DNA of 64,000 bases from Anaeramoeba flamelloides (Eukaryota; Metamonada; Anaeramoebidae), in contig JANTQA010000032.1 in the NCBI GenBank assembly GCA_027625915.1, forward strand, positions 11,300,001 through 11,364,000, in the 5' to 3' direction. Position 1 is the stretch's first letter, and the number at the start of each line of letters is the position of its first letter. Position numbers and translations under genes: made by a program. Under the pieces are notes generated by a model that was not told where the DNA came from, did not search any database, and saw nothing but the letters and a program-made list of their open reading frames with translations. This document shows, piece after piece, positions 1 through 11,140 of the stretch.

Positions 1-2056
1 GCATTATTTGGGTAGGTTAAAAAATATTCAAGGAGAATATTGCTTTGAAAAAGAACCTATAAAAAATAGAAAATCAAGATTATTTCAATTAAAAAAAAAA
101 TTAAATAAAACCCTAACAAATTGGTTAAAAAATTTCTTTTTATCTTGGAGTGGAAATGAAAATGTAAATTTAAATAATGCCAACGATGATCATACTAATT
201 TAGATAAGAATAATATTAATACTAATACTAATAATAATAATAATAATAAAAATAATAATAATAACGACAACAATGACAATGACAATAACAATGGTAATAA
301 AAATATTAATGAAAACCAACAAAAAATAATGTTTTGTAATGAAAAAATTTATGTATTTTTATTACTTTTTAGTATTTTAATTAAAAGAATGGAAAAAATA
401 AAAAAAATATTATTTTACAAACATTTTGGATTAATTTCCAATACTATAATTGAATTGCAAAAAAAAAAAAAAAATATGAATGAAATGAATTTTTTAAATA
501 AAAATTCAAAAATATTTTCCAAATTAAAAAAAAACTTTTCTAAAGACCCTTTTAAACAATTTATTAAAATGTTAAAACAACTCCTCTCCAAAAAAATTAA
601 AGATGAAGATTTTCTTTATGAGTGTTGTTCACTTTTTGGCAATTCTTCTTATAAATTTATTCAAATTCATCTATTATTTGGCTCCGTAATTTCAGCTTTA
701 ATTGATATTTTGAATGAAAAAAAAAATAAATCATTATTTAATTTGTTTAAAAATGAATCATCGTCATCAAATAATAATAATAATAATAATAATAAACTAT
801 TCAAAATAAATGAAAAAAAATATTTGTTTAATTATAAATTATTGTTTCCTGATTGTAAAAAAATTTTTAGAATTCAATTTGAAAAAAATAATTCCAAATT
901 AATAACTGAAAAGGAAAAATTGAAAAGAAAGGAAATCCATGATTTAATTGAGAAATGTAAATCAACAATCCTAAATAATAAAAATGAAGAAATATATTCA
1001 AAATTTATCCAAAATCGATCAATAAATTCTTTAAATACAAAGACAAAAGAAAATAATGATAAAAAAAAATTCGGTAATAATAAATTGAAAAATGATCTGA
1101 ATGAAAAAATTATTAAAATTAATACAGCTAATTGCCAATTTGACAATAAAAATAACGAAAATGATAATAATAAGGATGGCGGTGTTGATGATAATGAAAA
1201 TCGCGATGATAACGACAACCACGATGATAATGAAAATCACGATGATTTAAAACAAGAAGGAAACGAGGATAATAAAGAATTTGAAGAAAATGATGAACAC
1301 AGTAATGATAATGATGATAATGATGAAAATAATGAAATTGAAATTGAAATTGAAATTAAAAAAAAAGTAAATGTAATTAATAATAAAAAACAAAATGAAA
1401 ATCAGAAAAATAATATTGATTTAACAGAAACAAAATTAAAAAAAGATGATAAATTGTTAAATAATTTAACTTTAATAAATCAAGGATTAGAATATTTATT
1501 AAATAATAATAAAAATGAAAGTAAATTATATTTATCAGTTGAATATATTGAAGAAAGTGAATTGAAATTTTTAGAAAACATTCAACAAGATTATTTATCA
1601 AAAAGAATTAAATTTGAAAATATTTTACAAAATTCTTTTAAAAAAAATATTTTTGAGCCAAAAAAATATATTCTTAAAAATAAATTATTCTTATTAAGAA
1701 ATAAAAAAAAATCTTTCAAGAAAACTAAAAATCAAAATAATTCAAATACTAAAAATAATGATAACAACAGCAATGATGATGATGATCGCGATGGTAATAG
1801 CAATAACAATACTAATGCCAATGAAGATATGAGTGATATGGACGACAACCATTATGATGACGATGCTTGGGCATATCAAAATATTTTAATAAAAAATGAT
1901 TTACAAATAAAAATTAATTTTAAACAACCCAAATTAATATTCACACCAAAAACTGAAGATCTTTTTTATCGTGAAAATTCTTTAGAAAATGCAAGAAATA
2001 TTAATAAAAATCAAAAAAAAAAATTAATTGAAAAAAATTGGTTAGATGAAATTTAA
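1..2056 (+). CDS. Sin3-like transcriptional corepressor, C-terminal part (5' end outside window)
   Basis: The frame is open to the left edge, so the first in-frame Met/Leu is not a real start. Counting from position 8, residues ~107-127 (FCNEKIYVFLLLFSILIKRM) match the Sin3 C-terminal motif usually written FYgN..fYvffRLhqiLyeR. Residues ~180-235 begin DPFKQFIKMLKQLL and contain YECCSLFGNSSYKFIQIH, matching the Sin3 segment DP...F...L..LL...(D)..FEdEcR.lFGt.aY...t.dkl. Known role: Sin3 scaffolds histone deacetylases and represses transcription in the nucleus. The two family blocks are spaced by Asn/Asp-rich runs (about 60-100, 255-265, 370-450, 570-610), which look like in-frame expansions of AAT/GAT repeats. 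The stop TAA is at 2054-2056. The PAH domains would lie upstream, outside the window. The family call rests on two motif blocks only. Confidence 0.7.
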   Translation, partial: HYLGRLKNIQGEYCFEKEPIKNRKSRLFQLKKKLNKTLTNWLKNFFLSWSGNENVNLNNANDDHTNLDKNNINTNTNNNNNNKNNNNNDNNDNDNNNGNKNINENQQKIMFCNEKIYVFLLLFSILIKRMEKIKKILFYKHFGLISNTIIELQKKKKNMNEMNFLNKNSKIFSKLKKNFSKDPFKQFIKMLKQLLSKKIKDEDFLYECCSLFGNSSYKFIQIHLLFGSVISALIDILNEKKNKSLFNLFKNESSSSNNNNNNNNKLFKINEKKYLFNYKLLFPDCKKIFRIQFEKNNSKLITEKEKLKRKEIHDLIEKCKSTILNNKNEEIYSKFIQNRSINSLNTKTKENNDKKKFGNNKLKNDLNEKIIKINTANCQFDNKNNENDNNKDGGVDDNENRDDNDNHDDNENHDDLKQEGNEDNKEFEENDEHSNDNDDNDENNEIEIEIEIKKKVNVINNKKQNENQKNNIDLTETKLKKDDKLLNNLTLINQGLEYLLNNNKNESKLYLSVEYIEESELKFLENIQQDYLSKRIKFENILQNSFKKNIFEPKKYILKNKLFLLRNKKKSFKKTKNQNNSNTKNNDNNSNDDDDRDGNSNNNTNANEDMSDMDDNHYDDDAWAYQNILIKNDLQIKINFKQPKLIFTPKTEDLFYRENSLENARNINKNQKKKLIEKNWLDEI

Positions 2057-2349
2057 AATTTCTCATTAATTTTTGTATGCTTTTATTTTTGATATTACAA
2101 TTAAATACCTTACGAATTTATTTATTTATTTTTTTTTTTTGATTTTATTTCTTTTTAAAAAAATAAAATTTGTAAATTAAAAATCTTTCTAATTTTGTAA
2201 CAAAGCATTTTATCAATACAATAATTTTTCAAATATCCAATTATCGAAAAAGTACTATTTTAGCGTTACAAAGTTGAAAAATCCTACTTTACTAATTTGA
2301 AATTAGTTAGATGTGGTTTAAATTGAAAAGATAAAAAGTTTTGGAGTTA

Positions 2350-2583
2350 ACTAAATTATTTTTCAAATATTTTAACCCACTTTATAATTTTAAAGGAAGC
2401 AGTTTTGTGTGGTTTTATCCCATATTCTTAATCAAAAAAAGTTTTGCATTTTTTTTTCAAAATCATTTTTTCTATTTTCATTCAATTTTGGATCAGAATC
2501 ATTTTATCCAATTTTTTGTTTACAAAAATATTTTCAATATTTTGATCGGAATCAAATTATTCTAATTTTACAAATGATTCTAA
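2350..2583 (+). repeat. Left fragment of the ~0.9 kb dispersed repeat (family E)
   Basis: The stretch from TTTTAACCCACTTTATAATT to TTGGATCAGAATCATTTT reads like the left part of the element at 15635-16553, including the phrase GGATCAGAATCATTTT. It is cut off by the foldback element starting at 2584. Sequence resembling another part of the family (inverted, as at 48040-48110) resumes after that element at about 3535. The likely history is one repeat inserted into another. Confidence 0.45.
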
Positions 2584-3529
2584 TTTTGCAAATTATTGTT
2601 TTTTTTTGCAAATTTTACTGTTGTGGAAAAAAATTTGGATACTTGGGGAAAAAAAGTGGGACACTTATTTTGTCAAAAATTAAAAATTTAATTGTCAGCA
2701 TTACTAAAACTGATCAAAACCACCATAATTTTTTGAAGATAATAAAAACCCAAATGGGGATTTTAGCCTTTGAAGTAGAGTATCTAACTTTGATTTTCTT
2801 CATTTCAATTACATCAAAATCCTTTAAATAGAATGTCTTGAAAATCAAATTCTTATATGTGATTGCATAAAGTTGCTAAAATGAGGAAAAAGTTCGTTTT
2901 TTGGACAATTCATACCTGACAAATTACTATTTTTAGAGATGACGCTTCATACCTAATCTGAATTATTTTGTGAGTACTTGAGAAAAATTTGGTTCTTATT
3001 AAGATAAAGCAATTGTGAAAATCATCAATTTCTGATTTTTCGATTTTTCATTATAAAACTTAATAGAACTTTATTTTTTTTAACAAATAGCAATGAATAT
3101 CAAGATTAAAGATTTAAGGCCCAAATAAATCGAATTAAATTTCAAAGAACTAACGCGAGAAATACTTATTTTCAAAATAACATTTAGAATGGTAAAGGTA
3201 TAAAAAAAAGTGAAAATTCTTCAATTTCTAGTGAAGATTTAGTTCAAAAATATAATATTTGATTTTTAAACTATTCTACTTTGACTATCTTGACCAAATT
3301 GAAATCACAGAAGATCAAAGTTAGATACTCTACTTCAAAGGCTAAAATCCCCATTTGGGTTTTTATTATCTTCAAAAAATTATGGTGGTTTTGATCAGTT
3401 TTAGTAATGTTTGACAATTAAATTTTTAATTTTTGACAAAATAAGTGTCCCACTTTTTTTCCTAAAGTATCCAAATTTTTTTCCACAACAGTAAAACTTA
3501 CAAAAGCAAAACAATAATTTGCAAAAAAA
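2584..3529. mobile_element. Foldback transposon with arms of about 230 bp
   Basis: Left arm 2584-2815 and right arm 3285-3529 are near-perfect reverse complements. For example, CCCAAATGGGGATTTTAGCC on the left recurs as GGCTAAAATCCCCATTTGGG on the right, and the outer tips share TTTGCAAATTATTG and TTTTACTGTTGTGG. The roughly 470-bp loop has no long ORF and no transposase motif. The short ORFs in this stretch are arm translations, not genes. It is a non-autonomous DNA element of unknown superfamily. The high arm identity suggests a fairly recent insertion. Confidence 0.8.
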
Positions 3530-3626
3530 GAATCACTTGATTCCATGAAACCAAAAAAAGAATTATTTGAGGTTATTTTCGAAAAAGAATTAAAATGTGA
3601 ACTCTGAATATTTTTTCTTCTCGAAT

Positions 3627-3654
3627 AATAAAATAAAATAAAATAAAATAAAAA
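3627..3654. repeat. AAAAT pentanucleotide microsatellite
   Basis: Five or more tandem AAAAT units lie just outside the foldback element. Otherwise 3530-4003 holds no recognisable gene. A G-rich run (GGGGGGTGGGG) near 3991 lies just past the 3' end of the GPAT gene on the minus strand. Confidence 0.85.
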
Positions 3655-4003
3655 TTGATCTATGAAACCACAAACTTAATATTGTTAATAAAAAGTATTA
3701 TCTAATTGTAATAAAATTTAAAATTACTACTTCAGGAAAAATAGACCATTTCTTATTCTTAGAATAAAATCAATCAAGAAAAAGAAATTTAAAAAAAAAA
3801 GTTGTGTTCAAATAAAAATAAAAATTATGGATATTCATTTCAATTTTTTGAAAAATTTAGAAATTATTTATTGTCAACTATTAATCACTAAATTTATTTT
3901 GATTTTTTTGAAAAGGTATATTATGTAATAAATTATAAGATAATAATAATAATTTTAATGATAAGAAAAAAAAAAAAAAAACACAAAAAAAGGGGGGTGG
4001 GGA

Positions 4004-7000
4004 TTATTTAATTTTTTTTTTTTCACGTTCATTTGTTGATGTAATCGATAAACCCAATCTATTTTTAATTAATCTAGAATTAGGATTCTCATCAAATTCA
4101 GAATTTGCAGTATTGCTTTTCATTTTGGAGACTTGGAATTTTCGTTTTAAATAAGCACCTAAAACTTGACTTCGGCTGTCTTTAAATTTATCTGACAATT
4201 TGATATATTTGAGATAACCATCCCAAGAAACATTTTTTAATTTTGCTTTTTTTGCAATAACGTTTTTGACCCTTTCAGCAAATTGGATTGGAGTTTCATT
4301 TTCTTGTTTAGTCATAGGGTCTAAAAAATAAATATCTGCAACTAAGCCCCACGAAGCCATTACACCCAAGAGATAAATGGGTAAACTTTTTTTACGAGAG
4401 TTCCAAAATGCATCGACAAAAATTTTGTTGTATCTAATTGCTACAGGGATAATCGTTGCGTCCAGTTCAAATGCACCCTTTTTAAACATTACACAATATT
4501 CATTATTTACACAGGTGCCCTCCGGAAACAATAAAATTGGGATGTTTGATGTCTGAAGATGATTTTTAATTTTACGAACCGTTTGCTTGCGGTCTTTCTG
4601 AGCCCCTCTTTCAAACCAAATGGGTTCCAATGGGCTCAAAATTGTATCTTGAACTAAACCAGCAAGACCCCCATGGTGCTGCCCTACAATGGAAACCAAT
4701 TGTCTTCTCATCATTAAAACTGCATCTATCATTGTTGTATGATTTGCGACAATAACAGTATTTCGGAAATTTTTTGGGACATTTCCATGATATCTATAAA
4801 AGTTTATTGAAGTATTAATAATAAAAATAAATAAATTAGATCTTGATTATTTATTAATTTTCTTTGTTTTTTCGAAAAATTAGAGATTTAAATATCCCCA
4901 TACTTCTGAGAGGCAATTCTGTTTAAAAAAAAGTAAGAAAGAAAAATATTAAAAATAATTTCATTATATCTAATTATATTATGAATTTTGATCAGGATCC
5001 CCCCATTAAGGCTAAAAATTTATTTTTTTATTTATATATCATTTCGTTTTAGAACTTCTCTTTATTTAGATGAATAAAACACTAAATTCGAAATAACCGT
5101 CTGGGAAAAAAAGTGAAACAGGAAAAAAAGTTCACCACAATTTTTAATTAGGAACCAGAAAAAGAAAAGTAAAATCAATTAAAAAGAAGAAATAAATTAA
5201 CTTCAAATAATAACCCATTATATTATTTTGAATCAATCCAACAAAAATAATTTAAATTTTCTTGATTATCGAAATTGTTAGAGTGATTTTGGGGATCGTG
5301 AAAAATCTAGAATTTTTTTACAAGATTTTAAATAATTGATCAACCAAATAAAAACCCATAACAAAAGATAGTATTATTAAAACTGTTATTGTGTTGAATT
5401 CTTCATTTTGTCTTTAATTGTTTATTTTTTCTTTTATTAATTGATCTTAATTTGAATTTTCAGGTTCTATTAAGGTTCCCAATTAAAAATCGTGGTGAGA
5501 TTTATTAACCGAATGCCAAGATAAAATTCACTAAAAAAATGTACAATATCTGAAGTATCCAAACTATTTTTTAAACAACAATGTTATTGTATTTTTGTAA
5601 ATTAAATCAGGAAAAAATGGCAAAATAATCATTTTTTCAGACCTAATTATATTATTGATTTCTTGATCAAAGATCTTTGTTAGTCTATATTCTAATAATT
5701 TAGAGTAATAGTGGAATTGTTAATTTTTATTTTTTTTATTTTTGATAACCATTTGAGTTGCTTGAAAAGTCCTCTAATTTTCAAAAATGGATTGGAAAAA
5801 AGGAATTTTTGAAATGGGAGTTTTCTCTTGATTTTTAATAACTGGTAAGAACTTTTTTTCAAAATTGGACTTTTGAAGATGTTTTTATTAACACAACTCA
5901 ACTGATTTGGATGGTGAGAGGAGAAAAAAAAATAACTTTGAAAATGTATTTTAATCTTGAAAGTTTCATTTTTTTTAATAGAGTTAGTATATTTCAAAAC
6001 AATTAATTTCAAATTTTGAAATTACTCTTGATTATAAAGATTAAAAATAAAAAAAAAATAGAAGAATTTTAATTTTTAAATCTTATTTTTTTTGTTAACT
6101 GTAGTAACTTAATTCCAATAATACAATAACTCGCGCTTTCTGATTTGGAATTCAAAATTATCCAATATATTTTTCAATCTGTTTAATATTAAAATATTAC
6201 CAATCAAGAAAAATATATTCGATAATTTTTTCATCATCATTCAAATAAAAACAGTTATCAGTTTTTTGTTGGATTAGAAATGATTAACAAGATTAAATCC
6301 CCATTTAAAAAACTTTTTCAAAGAAAAAAATAAAAATCACCCTATTTGAACTTTTAAAAATTAATAATCTCATTTCATCCAAAACTTTGAAAAAAGATAT
6401 TATCTTAAGAAACTTATTTAGAAAATATTTCTTTGTAATAAAAAGATAAAAAAACCCAATTAATTTTCACACTTGAAAAGTATGATAAAAAATTGTATAC
6501 ATCCGTTCCAACCCTACCGTGAAATCTATTATAAACAGAAAATTCATTTTCTATATCATACTTGGCTTTTTATGACAGGATTTTATGGTTATGTGATAGC
6601 CGATTACAAACTGTGAAATTTTATAAAAGAACAAAAATTTCTCATAGAGAAAATATTAAAAGTTGATTATTTGACTAGAAAACTTCTAAATGATCAATAA
6701 TTCAGAAAAATTTTGGTGGTTTTTGTGGATCCATAATTTATAAACACCTTAAAATCAAAAGCTAAGACCATTTCAAAGAAATAATTAAATTCGATCTACG
6801 ATCTTTGGAAGCTTTGTTTTTTGGATTTTTGAATTTACAAAACACAAGCTTTTTTTCTCAGTCTTTCAAATCAGAAATTTTTTTAAAAAACCTAGCAAAC
6901 CATAAAATTATGTAATAGTGTATAACAGAAGATTTTTTTTTTTTGTATTTAACAGAGACAAAAAAGTCAATTTCTATGTCTGTCAAATTTCACAGTAGGT

Positions 7001-9743
7001 TTGGAACGGCTGTGTCATAAACTTTTGTCTCTATTCTTAAAAAATGCAATATAAAAATAAACAAATTGTATTATTATTTAGAACCAATAAATGACAAATA
7101 ATAGCTGAGGAGATTTAAATAGTTTTATTTAAATTGAATTTAATTTTGATATTTTAAGGGAGTAGCTACACCATAAGACATGATAAAAATTTCAGAGAGA
7201 TGAGATAAGAACATTTTATTTTAGTGGCGTGTGATCGTAGATTCTCTAAAAATTTTTTTAAAAAAATTATTTGATATTTTAATTTTTAGTAATGTTCAAC
7301 AATTAAAAAAAAGAGATAGTATTGATAAAATAGTTTTTTTTTTTATTATTTTTTTATTAAAATAAACTTAATTCCATTAATTTGGACACAGTTTAAACAG
7401 TTGGAAAAATAACAATAACATGATTTACATCCAATTGGAAATTAATTTTAATTCAACAAACTATTTTCATTTTTTGTGTTTTTTGTTTTTGTTTTCATTT
7501 TCTTTTTTTCAGTTACTTAATCGGTTTAGTTAGATCTGAAAATTTTTTATAGATGGTTGATAGATGGTTACAGTTGAGTATCTTAAATTGAAAAATCCAC
7601 ACACAACCGGTGCATGGTATCTTATCATTTGATCGATCAACCTTTGTTGGTGTAATTTTAACAAATCTACCAATATATTTTTTGTTCAAACTCTTTCATT
7701 TCAGCTCGTTTCATTTTTTTTGGACACAATTGTTTTGATTTGAGTTTATATTGTTTTCTTATATTTGGATGAAAATGATTACTTAAAAAACCATTAATAC
7801 TATGTTACTTAAATATGGTTTTATATTACGTTTGGAAAAATATCATAAATTGAGTTTTTGTTTCCCTATTTTTGATTTTAGATGTGTCCAAATTTTTGGA
7901 ATGGGGTTTAAGTTTTTTTTTTTGGGAGAAGATAATTTCAGATCCTTAGAATAAAACTTATAACTATTTTGTGATTTAAACTTTGATAACATATAATCAT
8001 ATTCACTTCTCATATTCCACCAAACCCAACGATTTAAAATCCTAACAATTTATAATTTGACTTAATTATTCTAATTTTGGAATCTTCTAGCTATTTAAGT
8101 CCCATTTATGTTTCCTTTTATGATTCTCTCAATTGTAATATTGTTGTTCTTTTTAAACAAAATCCATTAATCCTAAATGCTACTGATAAAAAAATATTTC
8201 TAATTGCTTTATGTTGTCAGGATTAAAAAAATCTCAAAAATGATGAAAAAATAAAAAATGAAAAAATTAAATGCCACAATAGAATGTTAAGAGAAGGATA
8301 AAAGATAAGTCATTCAACATTCAAAACACTATTTTAAGCAATTCAACTCAACATTCTATTGTGGCAATTTCTTTGAGACTTTGAAAGAAAAATTTAAAAA
8401 ATCTAATGAATGAAGTACTTTAAATAATAAAAATCAACGAGGTATAACCAGAGTAAAAAATGTTACAGCAATTTCAAACCTGGTGCGCACGATTTAACTT
8501 AACTTAAAATTTCAATTTTCATTCAACTTTCATTGAACTTAAAGATCTGTTAAAACTAAATCAAGGTTTTAACACCAAAACTCAAGAATACCTGAATGAC
8601 AAGCTTCGTAAACAACTTTTCACTTTTTCTTTTAAGCTTTTTTCAAATTATTTTAAAAAAATTCTATTTTGTACGAGCTCTTGGATATGAAGGACAATAC
8701 AAGAAGATTTGATTCCAAAATAACAATCGCCCTTTTCAATTAAATGGAGTTTAAAGAAAGTTTAATGAAAATTGAAATTTGAAGTTAAGTTAAATCGTGC
8801 GCACCAGGTTTGAAATTGCTGTATTTTCTGATCCTCTTCAGAATTGCAAAAAAGTGAAAAATTTTTCTTTACCGTGGCTACTCCCTTAAAAGAAATTTAC
8901 ACTTCATTTTTGGAAATACTATTATTGATTTAAATCAACAATTTAACATGCTAAAGATCTCAATCTTTCTTTTTGAACCGTCTGTGTTCAGAGAGTTTGA
9001 TTTTAAAGTTTTATTATTTTTCTTTTCAAAAAAAAGATTTTGATTTGAAAAATTATAAAAGAAATAAAAAAAGAGTAAAAAAAAAAAAAAAGAAAAATTT
9101 ACGCTACTGATGCATGCCAAGATAAGACGCATCCCTCTGTAAAAATTTTAAAAGCTAATTTATTTAAAAAGGCTTTTATTTTATTACTTCGAAATATAAA
9201 TGTTGTCGAGGCGATCAGACTCGCAAGCAAAATCCCCGATGCAAAAATTAAAATCCTAATGGGCAATAAAATTGCGTATCTCAGTATGACACCAAGCACC
9301 CAAGTGACAAACAAATACCATTCAAAATTCCAAGCTTTAGGTTTTTTTTCTTGGAAGGCAGCCGTGAAATCGTCTGCAACGATCTTTTGCATGCCCCTTT
9401 TCACAAACGAAATTGCCTCAAAGAAATCCCCTTTGATTTTCTCTTTCGAGTCCTCATTTCTTAAGCCATGTAGCAACCTCCCAGGCATTGTCCTTTCAAA
9501 TCTTTTTTGGATAAAAGTCAGCTCAGATTTACCTGGCTCACCCATTTGGGTACCATATCTGATAGATCTTCCCTGTACACCTTGCGATAATTTGACATAC
9601 GACTTTGAGCGTGGCATCTTATCGATGAATTCGCTGTCAGACGTTTCATCACCAGACTCGTATGACACTTGGGAAAACAATGGTGTTTCTTGTGAAGACA
9701 ACTCTTCTAAGGCTTGATCAACATCAGATTGAGAAATGGACAT
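4004..9743 (-). CDS. Glycerol-3-phosphate acyltransferase, GPAT3/4 (AGPAT6/8) type, two exons
   Basis: Exons are 9743-9103 and 4793-4004, giving about 476 aa against about 434-456 for animal GPAT3/GPAT4. Exon 1 ends ...TGG CAT GCA TCA GTA GC and the intron starts GTAAAT. The acceptor is TTTATAG, then A TAT CAT GGA. The join gives SWHASVAYHGNVPK, aligning with the GPAT4 segment SWTGVVKYHGPRP, so the phase is exact. Family marks: the N-terminal block DDFTAAFQEKKPKAWNFEW and YLFVTWVLGVILRYAILLP; two membrane segments; motif I NHTTMID (H-x4-D); motif II IWFERGAQKDR; motif III FPEGTC; then FKKGAFEL, IRYNKIFVDAFWNSRKKS and VSWDGYLKY. Role (family): acylates glycerol-3-phosphate at sn-1 in the ER membrane, the first step of glycerolipid synthesis. 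I chose the Met at 9743 (MSISQSDVD); an in-frame upstream Met at 9782 would only add a hydrophobic poly-Phe leader. The catalytic H-x4-D lies just past the junction, so correct removal of the 4.3-kb intron is essential. Confidence 0.9.
5131..5498. repeat. Inverted-repeat element with TIRs of about 26 bp (MITE-like)
   Basis: Left tip 5131-5155 contains CCACAATTTTTAATTAGGAA. The right tip 5474-5498 reads as its reverse complement with about two mismatches. There is no ORF. It lies inside the GPAT intron. Confidence 0.6.
6498..7014. repeat. MITE, ~517 bp, TIR with core CCGTTCCAA..CTACYGTGAAAT
   Basis: The left end TACATCCGTTCCAACCCTAC faces the right end GTAGGTTTGGAACGGCTGTG as inverted repeats of about 30 bp. 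The tip is nearly the same as in the foldback at 23806-24263 (TACAGCCGTTCCAAG), so the two belong to one superfamily. The internal sequence does not fold back and has no ORF. It lies inside the GPAT intron. Confidence 0.7.
7364..7913. repeat. MITE family M1, copy A (~550 bp)
   Basis: The TIR core is CCAAAAATTTGGACACA: left end CCATTAATTTGGACACAG, right end GTGTCCAAATTTTTGG followed by AATGGGGTTTAAG. It shares long internal blocks with copy B (43091-43624), including GATCGATCAA, TTAGTTAGATCTGAAAATTT-type sequence and a T-rich stretch ending in CAGTTACTTAATC. No ORF of note. Confidence 0.75.
8272..8366. repeat. Small hairpin element, 95 bp
   Basis: TGCCACAATAGAATGTT at the left is matched by AACATTCTATTGTGGCA at the right, a perfect 17-bp inverted repeat with a loop of about 60 bp. 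It is nested in the composite element. Confidence 0.75.
8464..8823. mobile_element. 360-bp MITE with long TIRs and TA ends
   Basis: The ends are TACAGCAATTTCAAACCTGG and, inverted, CCAGGTTTGAAATTGCTGTA. The match continues through GTGCGCACGATTTAACTTAA for about 65 bp with few mismatches. The flanking TA and the TACAG tip fit Tc1/mariner-derived MITEs. The core GTGCGCAC is itself palindromic and unusually GC-rich for this locus. Confidence 0.8.
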
Positions 9744-10539
9744 TTTCAAAAAAAAAAAAAGTATGAAGAAGATTCTTTTCAAAAAAAATGATTTTGGAGG
9801 GGAAAAACAATTTCATTGTGAGGTTTTGTTTATGTGTGTTTGTAACAAAAAATTTGATGACTAAAATCTCTTTTTATTTTTGATACACTAATAATTTCAA
9901 AAACTATTCTTAGTTTTGGTTTGATCATTATTTGCTCCAAATCAAAATCAAAAACTGATTGGAATGTTGTGATTTTTTAATATTTTGTAAAAAAAAGACA
10001 AGAGAAATCAAAAAGAACCCCTATTTTTTCGCACCAGTTCTTTTAAGAAACAGAAATTGAAAGGTGAAAAACCCAAATAAAATTTTAAAATTAAATGTTA
10101 CTTTTTTCCACTTGTCAGATTGAATTATTTCTAAAAGTGGCTTAAAATAAGTTAAAAAAAAGTACTTTTGAACAACAGAACATTACTTTTTATTCATTTA
10201 CAAGCTTGCTTAGAAAATTATTAATGTACCAAAAGCTTATTGGGTCAAGTTCTAAACGATCAATAATGTTTGTGTGTAAACTCTGGCAGTGGTTTGTAAA
10301 GTCTTTTTTTTTTTCATCACTTTCTTCAAAATTTGAACATTTTGACTATCTTTTTTAATCAGGCTTTGAAACGAATATTTTTGATTAGAAAGAACAACAC
10401 TTCAAAAATAATTTTATGATTCAAAATTGAAGTTATCTAACGAAAACATTTTTGACTGATTTTATTTAAAAATCTTTTAAAATTCTGGGATTTTTTTGAT
10501 CTTAATCCTTAAAATATTATACTGGTGTTTGACTTCTAA

Positions 10540-10935
10540 ATGGGAAATTATTATCATACCAATTTTCCAGATTTTTCTTTTACAAATTGGGATACCAAAG
10601 AAGTAAGTTGTACTTTGTGGTCTCTTTATTGTAGAAACGAAATTGAGAATGAAGTGATATTTTTTCCTATTTCTGATTCAAAAACTAGTGTCACTTCAAA
10701 AAAGTCTCTGACTAAAGGTTCAGTTTTGTTTTAAGGTCCAGAAAACAAAATAAAAAAAATAATTATTTAATATTGATAGACAGCGATCAAAATAATCAAG
10801 TTCCACAATCAGAAAATACGTTTCAAAATATAATCCATGTTTTTCTTCTTCTTGTCACAATAGAACCTATAATTCACAACCTAATCGTATATCCAAGGAA
10901 AAATCAATTTTGGAAGCAAACTCAGTGATATTTTG
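10540..10935 (+). CDS. Possible small two-exon gene of unknown function
   Basis: The reading from ATG 10540 (MGNYYHTNFPDFSFTNWDTK...) is less biased in composition than its surroundings. If ACTAAAG is followed by a 62-bp intron (GTTCAG ... TTGATAG), the frame continues as DSDQNNQVPQSENTFQNIIH and VFLLLVTIEPIIHNLIVYPR, ending at TGA near 10933. This makes about 107 aa with one hydrophobic segment. Intron length and phase are plausible, but no family is recognised and a relic is equally possible. Confidence 0.25.
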
Positions 10936-11140
10936 AGTAAAATTTAAATTATGAATTGAATTTGTGATGCTTTTGAATTTTTAAGTTTTTTGATAAATAT
11001 TTCTTGTAAAAAATTAAATCAAAATGAACTATATTATTATTAAGATGAAAAATCAAATTTGATTCTTTCTTTTTGAAAAATTCTTTTTATGTTTACAATT
11101 GGACTTTACGACACCATTACCTTATTTACTTAATTTTTAT

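Larger units (their letters stand above)
7152..8891. mobile_element. Composite ~1.74 kb element with outer TIR TTTTAAGGGAGTAGC, carrying three nested elements
   Basis: TTTTAAGGGAGTAGCTAC (7152-7169) faces GTGGCTACTCCCTTAAAA (8874-8891), a 16-18 bp TIR. Between the ends lie a 550-bp MITE (7364-7913), a 95-bp hairpin (8272-8366) and a 360-bp TIR element (8464-8823). The outer pair may be an older element into which the others inserted. It has no coding capacity and lies wholly inside the GPAT intron. Confidence 0.55.
4794..9102 (-). other. Giant intron (4,309 bp) of the GPAT gene
   Basis: Bounded by GTAAAT (9102) and AG (4795-4794), with phase and protein alignment intact across it. It holds at least five inverted-repeat elements, three nested inside a fourth (7152-8891). 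ORFs within it (for example 5692-6012) are low-complexity and not gene-like. Confidence 0.85.

Noticed and set aside
874-1601. Minus-strand ORFs opposite the Sin3-like gene
   Set aside because: Antisense shadows of low-complexity Asn/Lys codons; no motif.
8935-9132. Separate 65-codon minus-strand ORF
   Set aside because: Overlaps the GPAT exon 1 splice donor; mostly intron sequence.
9259-9717. 152-codon plus-strand ORF
   Set aside because: Antisense of GPAT exon 1, which has clear family motifs on the other strand.
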